Source: Glycomyces tenuis DSM 44171 (GTDB lineage Bacteria > Actinomycetota > Actinomycetes > Mycobacteriales > Micromonosporaceae). From it: a stretch of 64,000 nt of DNA. Location of the stretch: positions 1 through 64,000 of the forward strand of contig NZ_ATYW01000023.1 in NCBI RefSeq assembly GCF_000427885.1, written 5' to 3'. Positions 51,554 through 59,889 of the stretch are shown here, piece by piece. Both the position numbers and the translations under genes were made by a program. Each line of letters opens with the position of its first letter. Position 1 is the stretch's first letter. The notes beneath the pieces were generated by a model. That model saw nothing but the letters and a program-made list of their open reading frames with translations. It did no database searches and had not been told where the DNA came from.

Positions 51554-52738
51554 ATGAGCGAGACATGCAAGGTGGTGGTGGTCGGCGGCGGATACGCCGG
51601 AGCCATGGCCGCCAACCGCCTGACCCAGCGCGACGACGTCGCGGTGACGCTGGTCAACCCGCGCCCGCACTTCGTCGAGCGGCTCCGGCTGCACCAGCTG
51701 GTGGGCGGGTCGCACAAGGCGGTCGTCGACTTCCAGGAGATCCTGTCGCCGAAGGTCCGTCTGGTGGTCGACACCGTGGAGCGGATCGACGCCGCCGGAC
51801 GCCGGGTCGCTCTGAAAGAGGGCGGCGCGCTCGGCTACGACTATCTGATCTACGCGGTGGGCAGCGGCAGCGCCGACCCGAGCGTGCCGGGGGCGGCCGA
51901 GTTCTCCTACCCGATCGCCTCCCTGGAGGAGGCGCAGCTGCTGCGCTCGGCCATGGACGAGCTGCCCCGGGCCGCGGCCGTGGTCGTGGTCGGCGGCGGC
52001 CCGACCGGCATCGAAGTCGCCTCCGAACTGGCCGAGCAGGGCCGCGCCGTGACCATGGTTTGCGGCGGCGTGCTCGGGCCGTACCTGCACCCGCAGGGCC
52101 GCCGCACCGTCGCCAAGAAGCTCGCCGCGCTCGGCGTGACCGTGCGCGAAGGCGGGGACACGAGGGTCACGGAGGTCATGAGCGACGCGGTGCGGCTCGC
52201 GGGCGGCCGGGAGCTGCCGAGCGCGCTGACCATCTGGACCACCGGCTTCGGCGTGCCGAAGCTGGCCATGGAGAGCGGGCTGCGCACCGACGCCCTGGGG
52301 CGCCTGCTCACTGACGAGACGCTGACCAGTGTCGACGACGACCGCATTCTCGCCGCCGGGGACTCGGCCGCGCCTTCGGGCATGCCGCTGCGCATGAGCT
52401 GCCAGGCCGCGGCCAGGGTCGGCGCGCACGCCGCCGACACGGTGCTCAACCGGCTCGCCGGCGCGCGGCCCGGCCCGCTCGACGTCGGCTTCTTCGGCCA
52501 GTGCCTCAGCCTGGGCCGGCGCGACGGCGTCTTCCAGTTCGCCTCCAAGGACGACAACGCGATCAGGTGGCACCTGCGCGGCTCCTTCGCGGCGAAGGTC
52601 AAGGAGACCACCTGCCAGAAGTCCGTCGAGCACATGGCGCAGGAGGGGCGCAAACCCGGCTCGATGACCTGGCGCAGGGACGACGAGCGCCAGCAGCGGC
52701 TGCGGGACGCCTCGCACGCGGGGAAACAGGCCGCCTGA
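51554..52738 (+). CDS. FAD-dependent NADH dehydrogenase-like oxidoreductase
   Basis: A 394-residue flavoprotein of the NDH-2 / AIF-like class. The FAD loop is VVVVGGGYAGAMAANRL, the NADH loop VVVVGGGPTGIEVASEL, and the second FAD contact ILAAGDSAAPSGM. No membrane-binding tail is evident. It is followed 81 bases later by a SigJ-type sigma gene, a common pairing in actinobacteria, which suggests the sigma factor drives or responds to this redox enzyme. AAGGAGAC lies before ATG 51554. Confidence 0.9.
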   Translation: MSETCKVVVVGGGYAGAMAANRLTQRDDVAVTLVNPRPHFVERLRLHQLVGGSHKAVVDFQEILSPKVRLVVDTVERIDAAGRRVALKEGGALGYDYLIYAVGSGSADPSVPGAAEFSYPIASLEEAQLLRSAMDELPRAAAVVVVGGGPTGIEVASELAEQGRAVTMVCGGVLGPYLHPQGRRTVAKKLAALGVTVREGGDTRVTEVMSDAVRLAGGRELPSALTIWTTGFGVPKLAMESGLRTDALGRLLTDETLTSVDDDRILAAGDSAAPSGMPLRMSCQAAARVGAHAADTVLNRLAGARPGPLDVGFFGQCLSLGRRDGVFQFASKDDNAIRWHLRGSFAAKVKETTCQKSVEHMAQEGRKPGSMTWRRDDERQQRLRDASHAGKQAA

Positions 52739-52819
52739 CGAGGGCGGGCGCGCCGTCGGCGCGGCTGAGGCCCCGCCGACGGCGATCATTGAGGCGACGG
52801 CGAAGAAGGGAACCGAGAC

Positions 52820-53719
52820 ATGAGCGACCAGTCCACCGATCCGGCGACGGAGGCGTTCGTCGCCTACCGCAATCTGCTGTTCACCGTCGCCTACGAGATC
52901 CTCGGCTCGGCCGCCGACGCCGAGGACGTCCTCCAGGAGACGTGGCTGCGATGGGTCAATGTGGACCTGGCGGAGGTGCGCGACCAGCGCGCCTACCTGG
53001 TCCGCATCACCACCCGGCAGTCGCTGAACCGGCTGCGCGCCATGCAGCGCCGCAAGGAGGCCTACATCGGGCCGTGGCTGCCCGAGCCGCTGCTCACCTC
53101 GCCGGACGTGGCCGAGGACGTAGAGCTCGCCGAGAACGTGTCGATGGCGCTCATGGTCGTCCTCGAAGCGCTCTCACCGACCGAGCGCGCCGTCTTCGTG
53201 CTGCGGGAGGCCTTCGACGTCGGCTACGACGAGATCGCGGCCACCCTCGGCAAGACACCGGAGGCCGTCCGGCAGATCGCCCACCGCGCCCGCGCCCACG
53301 TCGAGGAGCGCCGCCCCCGCAAGGCGGTCTCCCCCACGAGCGAGACCCGCGCGACGGTGGACTTCATCGTCCGCGCGCTCCACGAAGGGGAGCCGCACCG
53401 GCTCCTCGAAGTGCTCGCCCCCGAGGTCGTCCTCATCACCGACGGCGGCGGCATCAAGCAGGCCACGCTGCGGCCGATCACCGGCGCCGAGCGGGTGACC
53501 CGGATGGCCGCGGGCCGCCTCGCCAAGCTGTCCTCCGCCGTCACCGTGGAGGCCACCGTGGTCAACGGCAGCCCGGGGATTCTCCTGCGCCTCAACGGGG
53601 AGATCGACGGCGTCCTGGCGCTCCGCGTCGACGACGCCCGCGTCACCGGCCTCTACTACGTCCGCAACCCCGAGAAGCTCGCTCGCCTCGGCGCCGAGAC
53701 GGTGCTGACCCTGCGCTGA
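52820..53719 (+). CDS. sigJ: ECF sigma factor of the SigJ type
   Basis: A 299-residue sigma factor. Region 2 (about 10-75) has FTVAYEILGSAADAEDVLQE and TWLRW. Region 4 (about 110-165) has LSPTERAVFVLREAFDVGYD and IAATLGKTPEAVRQIAHRAR. The C-terminal SnoaL/NTF2-like domain (about 175-295) is the SigJ hallmark and replaces a separate anti-sigma factor. The last 96 bases are duplicated at 55891-55986. Symbol given by family resemblance. Confidence 0.88.
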   Translation: MSDQSTDPATEAFVAYRNLLFTVAYEILGSAADAEDVLQETWLRWVNVDLAEVRDQRAYLVRITTRQSLNRLRAMQRRKEAYIGPWLPEPLLTSPDVAEDVELAENVSMALMVVLEALSPTERAVFVLREAFDVGYDEIAATLGKTPEAVRQIAHRARAHVEERRPRKAVSPTSETRATVDFIVRALHEGEPHRLLEVLAPEVVLITDGGGIKQATLRPITGAERVTRMAAGRLAKLSSAVTVEATVVNGSPGILLRLNGEIDGVLALRVDDARVTGLYYVRNPEKLARLGAETVLTLR

Positions 53720-53840
53720 GTCTGTGCCCTGCCTCGAACCGCGGCTCAGTCGATGCCCTACATGGATCGAGTGGGCCCGGGCTCGCGAGCGCGGCAGGAA
53801 TCGGAGAGGACGCATCGGCAGTCAGGGGACGCCTTCAAGA

Positions 53841-53883
53841 TCGCAAGGCGCGGGACCTTCCGTGAAGGACCCGCGCCTTGCGA
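53841..53883. terminator. 20-bp hairpin between sigJ and the SDR gene
   Basis: TCGCAAGGCGCGGGACCTTC pairs with 53864-53883 with one mismatch and a three-base loop. It can end both convergent transcripts. Confidence 0.85.
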
Positions 53884-53890
53884 ACGACCA

Positions 53891-54664
53891 TCAGGCCGAG
53901 GCGCCGCCGTCGATGACCAGATCGTGGCCGACCACGTAGCTGGACTGGTCACTGGCCAGCCACAGCACCGCGTCCGCGACCTCCTCGGTGCGGCCGACGC
54001 GGCCGATCGGGATCGTCTCGGTCATGCGGGCGTCGCGGTCGGCGCTGGTCTCACCCGGGCCGAACGACAGGCGGGTGTCGATCGGGCCGGGGCTGACGGC
54101 GTTGACGCGCACGCCCTCGCGGATGTATTCGCGTCCCGCGGTGCGGGTCAGCAGGCTGATCGCGCCATTGGACGCGGTGTAGGGGGCGTATCCGACCGGG
54201 CGGGCATGGACGCCGAACACCGAGGCGTTGTTGACGATGGCGCCGCCGCCGTTGGCGCGCATGTGCGCGATCTCGTGCTTCATCGCCAGCCAGGTCCCCT
54301 TGGCGTTGACGTCCAGCACCTGCGAGAAGTCCTCAAAGGTCTGCTCGGCGGAGGGGCCGACGGTGCCCACGACGCCCGCGTTGTTGAAGGCGATGTGCAG
54401 GCCGCCGTGGCGCTCGACCACGGTCGCGACCAGGGCCTCGACCTGGGCCGGGTCGGCGACGTCGGCCGTGGTCGCCGAGGCCCGGCCGCCCTCGGCCTCG
54501 ATCAGCTTCACGGTCTCCTCCAGGCTCGCCAAAGTGCGGCCCGCCACTGCGACGACGGCCCCGGCCCTGGCGAAGGCGAGCGCGACGGCGCGTCCGATGC
54601 CTGCCCCGCCGCCGGTCACGAGGGCCACTTTGCCGTTGAAGCGGTCGTCGATCTGCGTGCTCAT
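53891..54664 (-). CDS. Short-chain dehydrogenase with altered catalytic motif
   Basis: A 257-residue classical SDR. The cofactor loop is VTGGGAGIGRAVALAFARAG, NNAG and the Ser of NNASVFG are present, and the end SSYVVGHDLVIDGGASA is typical. The usual Tyr-x-x-x-Lys reads YTASN: the codon is AAT, so the catalytic lysine is Asn. The protein may have changed or lost activity. It diverges from a LysR gene, which probably regulates it. ATG 54664 has GAGGAAAC upstream. Confidence 0.88.
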   Translation of the reverse strand: MSTQIDDRFNGKVALVTGGGAGIGRAVALAFARAGAVVAVAGRTLASLEETVKLIEAEGGRASATTADVADPAQVEALVATVVERHGGLHIAFNNAGVVGTVGPSAEQTFEDFSQVLDVNAKGTWLAMKHEIAHMRANGGGAIVNNASVFGVHARPVGYAPYTASNGAISLLTRTAGREYIREGVRVNAVSPGPIDTRLSFGPGETSADRDARMTETIPIGRVGRTEEVADAVLWLASDQSSYVVGHDLVIDGGASA

Positions 54665-54802
54665 GCGTGTTTCCTCTACTGCGTGAATGTGACTACTTGG
54701 CGTGCTCCAACCTTGCGCCCGAACCGAATTGGCATCAAGCACCGATCGCGCTACGGTCGTTTAGCCGGACTCAACAATGCCGTTCTCAACGATGGGGGTC
54801 AC

Positions 54803-55732
54803 ATGCTGGAGCGCCACGAGATCGAGACCTTTCTGATCCTGGCGGAGGAGCTGCACTTCGGGCGCACCGCGACCAGGCTGCGAGTGACCACCGGACGAGT
54901 GAGCCAGACGGTCAAGAAGATCGAGCGCCGCATCGGCGCGGCGCTGTTCGAGCGCACCAGCCGCACCGTGAACCTGACCCCCATCGGGCGGCAGCTGGCG
55001 GCCGACTTGGGCCCCATCGTGTCCGACATGGAGAAAGCGCTCCGGCGGGCCGTCACCGCCGGACGCGGCGTGGAGGGCGTGCTGCGCGTCGGCTTCATGG
55101 GCGCCGCCGCCGGGCAGCTGGTCAGCAAGGCCCTCAACGTGTTCGGCCCCCGCCACCCCGAGTGCGCTCCGCAGCTTGTCGAGGTCGGCAACGCCGACGT
55201 CGGGACGTTGATGCGGGAGGGCGAGGTCGACGTCCTCGTGGCCGCTCGCCCGTTCCCCGGGGTGGTGCTGGGCCCGGTCCTGATGACCGAGCCGCGGGTC
55301 CTGGCGGTGCCCGCGGCCGGACCGCTTGCGGCCGAGGAGTTCGTGCCGGTGGCGGCCCTGACCGAGCACCCGGTGCTCCAGTTGTCCACTCAGGCCCTGC
55401 ACGGGGTGGGCGTGACCCGACAGTCCAGTTGCATCCCCGAGGGCGAGGAGCTGCTGATCGGGCCCAGCGTCAGCACCTTCAGCGAGATGCTGACCATGGT
55501 CGGGGCCGGGCGGGGCGTGGTCCCCGTGGGGGCTCACGTCGCCTCCTACCACCCGCGGCCCGATATCGCCTACGTGCCGTTCTGCGATTCCAGCCCGGTC
55601 GAGTGGGGCCCGGTGTGGCTGGAGGCCAACGAGACAGAGCGGGTGCGCGCGTTCGTACGCGCCGCCGTCGATGCCAACGCGCCGGTGCCGGAGCCGGTGG
55701 GAGCAGACCGGGCCGCGCGGCCGACGAGCTGA
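54803..55732 (+). CDS. LysR-family regulator
   Basis: A 309-residue regulator. The N-terminal helix-turn-helix reads EIETFLILAEELHFGRTATR, then RVSQTVKKIERRIGAALFER. The effector domain follows (about 90-295). Divergent orientation to the SDR gene over 140 bases is the classical LysR layout, so the SDR is the likely target. Confidence 0.92.
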   Translation: MLERHEIETFLILAEELHFGRTATRLRVTTGRVSQTVKKIERRIGAALFERTSRTVNLTPIGRQLAADLGPIVSDMEKALRRAVTAGRGVEGVLRVGFMGAAAGQLVSKALNVFGPRHPECAPQLVEVGNADVGTLMREGEVDVLVAARPFPGVVLGPVLMTEPRVLAVPAAGPLAAEEFVPVAALTEHPVLQLSTQALHGVGVTRQSSCIPEGEELLIGPSVSTFSEMLTMVGAGRGVVPVGAHVASYHPRPDIAYVPFCDSSPVEWGPVWLEANETERVRAFVRAAVDANAPVPEPVGADRAARPTS

Positions 55733-55890
55733 GGCACCGGCCGGTTCGCAGAGCATGCGGCGGCCCGATTCGAAGTCGCGGAAACCGTCCCTCGGCGGTG
55801 CCGCGACCGGCCGCGTCGACTCCTCGAAACCGCACCCGCTCATCAGGTCTGCGAGCCTGCCGATCGACAGCCGCCACGCCGGGGCCCCGC

Positions 55891-55986
55891 CGCGTCGACG
55901 ACGCCCTCGTCACCGGCCTCTACTACGTCCGCAACCCCGAGAAGCTCGCCCACCTCGGCGCCGAGACGGTCCTGACCCTGCGCTGA
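55891..55986 (+). pseudogene. Duplicated 3' end of sigJ
   Basis: These 96 bases match 53624-53719 at 92 positions and would encode RVDDALVTGLYYVRNPEKLA and the rest of the SigJ tail, stop included. The sequence before it is unrelated to sigJ; weak similarity goes on behind it. It is the remnant of a second sigJ copy or a recombination footprint. In the rest of 55733-56158 I see no sound gene; a minus-strand frame from ATG 56127 (MAVGTVHICPVPLDDDSIPV) looks protein-like but runs into this fragment. Confidence 0.85.
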
Positions 55987-56158
55987 GCGCCCGCACCTTG
56001 TCCAGAGTGGAACCGCAGCTAGGCCGGTGCCGGGCCGGAGGCGCTCGGCGACGATGATGCGCTGCTCCACCGGGATCGAATCGTCGTCGAGCGGGACCGG
56101 GCAGATGTGGACGGTGCCGACGGCCATGCCATCGGCCGAGGCATAGGGTCGGGCCTGA

Positions 56159-58168
56159 CTACGCCTTGAGGGCGGACGGTGGCGCCTCGTCCGATATCGA
56201 CGGGGCGTCGAGGAGGAACCGCTGAAGTGCTCCATGACGGAACTCGTATGCCGCGCCGACCCGGCGCAGCACTCCGAGCCGATGTGAGTCTTCGAGGAAG
56301 TCCATGAGATGCCGCGGCAACTTCGACTCCCGTCGGGAAAGGCGGAAGTGTGTGAGGCGGTAGCGAACCCAGTCCTCGCGGCTGAGCGCGCCCGCCAGCC
56401 CGGCCATCAACACGCCCATCAGCACACCCACCAGCCCGGCCACCAGCCCGAGCACCGGCCCGACCTCCAGCCCGGCCATCAGCCCGCTCATCAGCCCGCT
56501 CATCAGCCCGGTTGCCAGCCAAAGTCCAATCAGTGTATTGCGGGAGCCGAGCAGAACCTGCCTGGCCGTAAATGTCTGCAACTGCGACTGAGTATGCGTG
56601 TCTGTTGTCAGCCCGTACACCAGCACGGTCAGGGAACCGACTACCGGCCCGGCCATCAGCCCAGCCACTGGCCCAATCTCCCGCCCGAACGTCAGCCCGA
56701 ACATCAGCCCGAACATCAGCCCGAGCACCGACCCGAACACGACCCCCCGGCGGCCGAGTCTGAGGCGTACGGGCAGGAGTACTTGTTCCGAGGCGCGGCG
56801 AGGGTTCGTTTCGGCCAGTTGCCACCATTCGAACTGCGAGGTCTGGAGCAGGTCCATGTGGGCGGCGATGAACTTCAACCACCTTGTGGCGTCAGCGGGA
56901 TCGTACTTGCGACTGATCGCCGCCATGTCGCTCGCGCCGGGAGACCGCCGCGACGAAGCGGTGGCTTGAGCCTTTGCGGCTGCGGTGCCACGTGTGTACC
57001 GAGAGGAGATGAACCGGCTGATCAGATCGTGTTCGACCGCGTCTCGATCCTTGTACTGCGCGAGCCGATCCAGTTCAGGGCGGTCGTCTTCACTCTTATA
57101 CGCCTCACGGCAGAGGAAGACCATCAGCGGCGTGGTCAGCGCCTGCGCGATAGGGCTGCCGTCCTTCCGCAGCTGTCCGATCACCGCATCCCAGTGGCCC
57201 TCGTCCTGGTGTCCCGATTTCAGGAACAGTTCGGCCTTATCCTGAGTGATCGGCCGCAGGGTCACCGTGGCTGTGACCCCCAGGCGATCGCCGAAGGCGC
57301 TCATGGCCTCGGTGAACTGTTCGATGCGCGAGGTGAGCACGACCGGGCACGGCAGGGTCGTCAGCGTCTGGCGCAGCGCGCGCAAGGCGTCCTGGGAGCG
57401 AGAGGCCGCGATCTCGTCGAACCCGTCGAGCACGAGGACCAGATGACCACCGGCCAAGAGCCGACCGGCGATGTCCGACTCGCGGTCACCGCTTGTCTTC
57501 GGCAGGTCATAGTGTTTGACCAGTTCGTCTTCGATCCATGCTTGCAGGTCATGGCCGGGGTTCCACTCGCCGATGCGGAACAGCACTGGCACCGGACCGG
57601 CGTCTTCTCGGTCGGTCCGCCCTGTGAGGAGCTGGTGTGTCAGCAGCATCGCGGCCGTGGATTTCCCGGCTCCCTTGTGGCCGAGAATCACCGTGAGCTG
57701 CGGACGGTGTTTCCGCCAATCATCGGCGAGTGTCGAGAGACCGCGTGGCGTCGTCGCCTTGGGAACATGGCCGTCTCCGATGAATTTCTGACGAGTCTCA
57801 GCGGTGCTGAACCGGGGATTGAACGTCCAATCGACCTCGATGTAATCGCTTCCGGCCAGGCCGAGCAGGTCAATCTCACTGCCGACCTCTTTGACGACCA
57901 GTTCGGCAAGCCGATCTCCGTAGTCTTGTGGTTCTGCTGTCGTGTTCTGCGCCGCTCGGCGATAGTTGAGCACGTTGACAACCGCAGAGACGGCGGCCCC
58001 GAGCCCGCTCATGATGGAAGACGCCTTCGCCACATCTGCCACGAAATCGTGACCGGCGCGTTCGCCGAGCCACCATGACAGGACGGCCAACGCACACAGA
58101 ACGAGGGCAAGGACGGTCCATATCCATCCTCGTTGTCGACGACGCCGAGAGGGGGAGGGTCTGGGCAT
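56159..58168 (-). CDS. Membrane NACHT-type NTPase
   Basis: A 669-residue protein. A basic N-terminus leads into a helix at about 14-35 and a second hydrophobic stretch at 50-66. The NTPase domain has Walker A GHKGAGKST (163-171) and Walker B LVLVLDGFDE (243-252), the NACHT pattern. Residues about 465-610 are very hydrophobic repeats of Gly-Leu-Met type (VLGLMFGLMFGLTFG; GLMSGLMSGLMAGLEVG), probably several membrane helices. The end is a short helical domain. NACHT proteins serve in bacterial immunity and signalling. DNA is less GC-rich than the surroundings, and an ISL3 remnant lies upstream, signs of transfer. No effector gene is attached. Confidence 0.85.
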   Translation of the reverse strand: MPRPSPSRRRRQRGWIWTVLALVLCALAVLSWWLGERAGHDFVADVAKASSIMSGLGAAVSAVVNVLNYRRAAQNTTAEPQDYGDRLAELVVKEVGSEIDLLGLAGSDYIEVDWTFNPRFSTAETRQKFIGDGHVPKATTPRGLSTLADDWRKHRPQLTVILGHKGAGKSTAAMLLTHQLLTGRTDREDAGPVPVLFRIGEWNPGHDLQAWIEDELVKHYDLPKTSGDRESDIAGRLLAGGHLVLVLDGFDEIAASRSQDALRALRQTLTTLPCPVVLTSRIEQFTEAMSAFGDRLGVTATVTLRPITQDKAELFLKSGHQDEGHWDAVIGQLRKDGSPIAQALTTPLMVFLCREAYKSEDDRPELDRLAQYKDRDAVEHDLISRFISSRYTRGTAAAKAQATASSRRSPGASDMAAISRKYDPADATRWLKFIAAHMDLLQTSQFEWWQLAETNPRRASEQVLLPVRLRLGRRGVVFGSVLGLMFGLMFGLTFGREIGPVAGLMAGPVVGSLTVLVYGLTTDTHTQSQLQTFTARQVLLGSRNTLIGLWLATGLMSGLMSGLMAGLEVGPVLGLVAGLVGVLMGVLMAGLAGALSREDWVRYRLTHFRLSRRESKLPRHLMDFLEDSHRLGVLRRVGAAYEFRHGALQRFLLDAPSISDEAPPSALKA

Positions 58169-58242
58169 GCCGTTGATGATATTGCGGTGCTACCGCATTG
58201 GTTGCACCGCAGCAATCGGAATATCGGTTGGCCGAAGCAGGG

Positions 58243-58575
58243 TTACTGGTCTTCCCGCTCCCACTCGGCTACCAGCTCCTCAGCATCATCAAGGATGCGG
58301 TCGAGGTCGGGACGCACCGAAGTACCCTGAACACCAAGCCTTCCAATGATCATGATCTGCGTGGTCACGATGTCTTCCCTGGTCAGGTCCTCGAAGAGAG
58401 AGACCTCCCCGGCGCTCGCCCGGATGACCGCTTCAGCGGTCAGCGGTTTGAACTCATCGGCGCCGCTGTAGTCTTCCCGCAGCCTTCTGACGAACCCGGC
58501 GATCGCATCTCGGGTGAGGTTGTCCCCGAAGGAATCTTCGAGAATTGCGGCGAAAACCGCAGCCAGGAGCCAGAG
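58243..58575 (-). pseudogene. C-terminal remnant of a relative of the 61127-61642 gene
   Basis: About 110 residues resemble the protein at 61127-61642. FAAILEDSFGDNLTRDAIAG matches FATCVDDHFGDYLDWARLDV, and KPLTAEAVIRASAGEVSLFE matches SPLKTEALIRACYDEPHLLL. The N-terminal part is missing because ISL3 transposase sequence begins at about 58570. Its 3' end lies 75 bases before the NACHT start, on the same strand, so an intact version may once have been its partner. Confidence 0.7.
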
Positions 58576-58794
58576 ACCTGGATCAAGGCCGCCCAAGTCA
58601 GCGGCATCGCCCCCTTGGCGAGCTTCGCGACCGGGCTCTACAAGGACTGGGACGCGGTCGTCAACGGACGCACCTTGCCCTACAGCTCCGGCGTCGTCGA
58701 AGGACATGCCAAGCGCGTCAAGATGATCAAGCGGTAGATGCATGGTGGGGTCGGATTCCACCTGCTGCGCAAGCGAATCCTCTACCCCAACTGA
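58570..58794 (+). pseudogene. ISL3-family transposase, C-terminal remnant
   Basis: ETWIKAAQVSGIAPLASFAT and LPYSSGVVEGHAKRVKMIKR match the end of ISL3 transposases (the Glu of VVEGH is the last catalytic residue). A TAG at 58735-58737 interrupts the frame; the same frame then continues MHGGVGFHLLRKRILYPN to a TGA at 58792. The front of the gene is absent. Confidence 0.85.
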
Positions 58795-58817
58795 GCACTG
58801 CGATCGCGACGATTCCG

Positions 58818-58848
58818 CAGTGCCAGCGTTTCCTCTCCGCTGGCACTG
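58818..58848. terminator. 11-bp hairpin after the ISL3 remnant
   Basis: CAGTGCCAGCG pairs perfectly with CGCTGGCACTG around nine bases. It may be a terminator or part of the IS end. Confidence 0.55.
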
Positions 58849-58869
58849 GAGTTGATTCCAGGACGCGGC

Positions 58870-58901
58870 AACGGCCCGGGCGCTTACACGCTCGGGCCGT
58901 T
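58870..58901 (-). terminator. Terminator of the gene at 58925-59335
   Basis: AACGGCCCGGGCG pairs with CGCTCGGGCCGTT with one mismatch around six bases. It lies 24 bases after the stop. Confidence 0.75.
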
Positions 58902-58924
58902 CGGCTTGCACAGCCCCGGAAGCG

Positions 58925-59335
58925 TCAGGAACTCTCCCGCACCACACGATCCCTGTAGGCCTGCCAGGAGTCAAACGACTCGTCAGCAGACTCGGAAGTC
59001 AGCCACTCGCCACTGCCGGAATCGAGCGCCCGCGCTTCGAATGCCCGCGCCACCGCGAGTGCCGCGGCACCGGCCTCGCCGCCGCCCCGGATGTACAGCG
59101 ACACTGTCCCAACCTCATCGGAACTGTTCGGGTACAGGGACGCCTCCATGGAGAATCCGGGCCCTTCAAACTGCCCCCAGCCGAGGGCGTCGAAGGTGAT
59201 GCCGGGCAGTTGCCCGGCCAGGACCTCGCGGACCTCGGCGACGGAACCCAGGCTCGGCGGCTCCCAGTCGTCCGGGAGGTCGTTGAACTCCTCGAATTCG
59301 CGAGGCGCCCGCATGATGGTCACGTCCCAGCTCAT
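58925..59335 (-). CDS. Hypothetical acidic protein
   Basis: A 136-residue protein from ATG 59335. It begins MSWDVTIMRAPREFEEFNDL and has GWGQFEGPGFSMEASLYPNS and a central beta hairpin (VGTVSLYIRGGGEAG). Size, acidity and beta content resemble immunity-type proteins of toxin systems, but I cannot assign a family. It lies in the accessory island. Confidence 0.65.
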   Translation of the reverse strand: MSWDVTIMRAPREFEEFNDLPDDWEPPSLGSVAEVREVLAGQLPGITFDALGWGQFEGPGFSMEASLYPNSSDEVGTVSLYIRGGGEAGAAALAVARAFEARALDSGSGEWLTSESADESFDSWQAYRDRVVRESS

Positions 59336-59394
59336 GCCGCGACTATATACGTCGCTGGAGACAATCCCGCCGGGTCGTTCCAGCACCGGAATCG

Positions 59395-59610
59395 TCAGGC
59401 GCGCTTGGCGGCCTCGGCGGCGGTGCGGGCCTGCTCGATCTGGTCCTTCGCGGACTGGAGCGCGGCCACGACGCCACCCGCTCCCAGTGATTGAGCGGAG
59501 GAGACGAGCTCCTCGGCCATCTGCTTGCTCGCCTCGATCTGGGCGGTGAGTTCTTCGGCGGCTTGCTTGTTCGCATCGAGCACGGTGACAAGTTCGTCGA
59601 TTGAGGCCAC
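59395..59610 (-). CDS. Small coiled-coil protein
   Basis: A 71-residue product if started at GTG 59610 (a GTG at 59658 gives 87 residues). It is an amphipathic helix pair: SIDELVTVLDANKQAAEELT, AQIEASKQMAEELVSSAQ, a Gly turn and AALQSAKDQIEQARTAAEAA. It resembles the short helical DUF6244-like proteins of actinomycetes. Function unknown. From 59611 to 59889 there is no gene but probably divergent promoters. Confidence 0.6.
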   Translation of the reverse strand: MASIDELVTVLDANKQAAEELTAQIEASKQMAEELVSSAQSLGAGGVVAALQSAKDQIEQARTAAEAAKRA

Positions 59611-59889
59611 GGGGGTGTGATCCGTTCTACTGCGTTCAGTACGGGGTGAGTTACCCACCGAACGCTATCGCATTACGGCAAACCGGTGGGTTCCGGTCGT
59701 GGCCAACGGCACTCGTCATATCGGAAGATCGCGCGTGTTGGGGGTTAAATTTCCGGAACTGATGTGCAAAGATGCTCGCACGCGCAGTGCGCGATTCCTA
59801 AATCTCAACTGAATATGGCCCGGTGGGCCGCCTCCGTAGCTACCAACTTCATTGGCGGCCCACCTCCAAACCCTGGAAGGAAACCTCCC

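Noticed and set aside
56390-56760. CRISPR-like or minisatellite repeat
   Set aside because: The short repeats have no spacers and encode the Gly-Leu-Met helices of the NACHT protein in frame.
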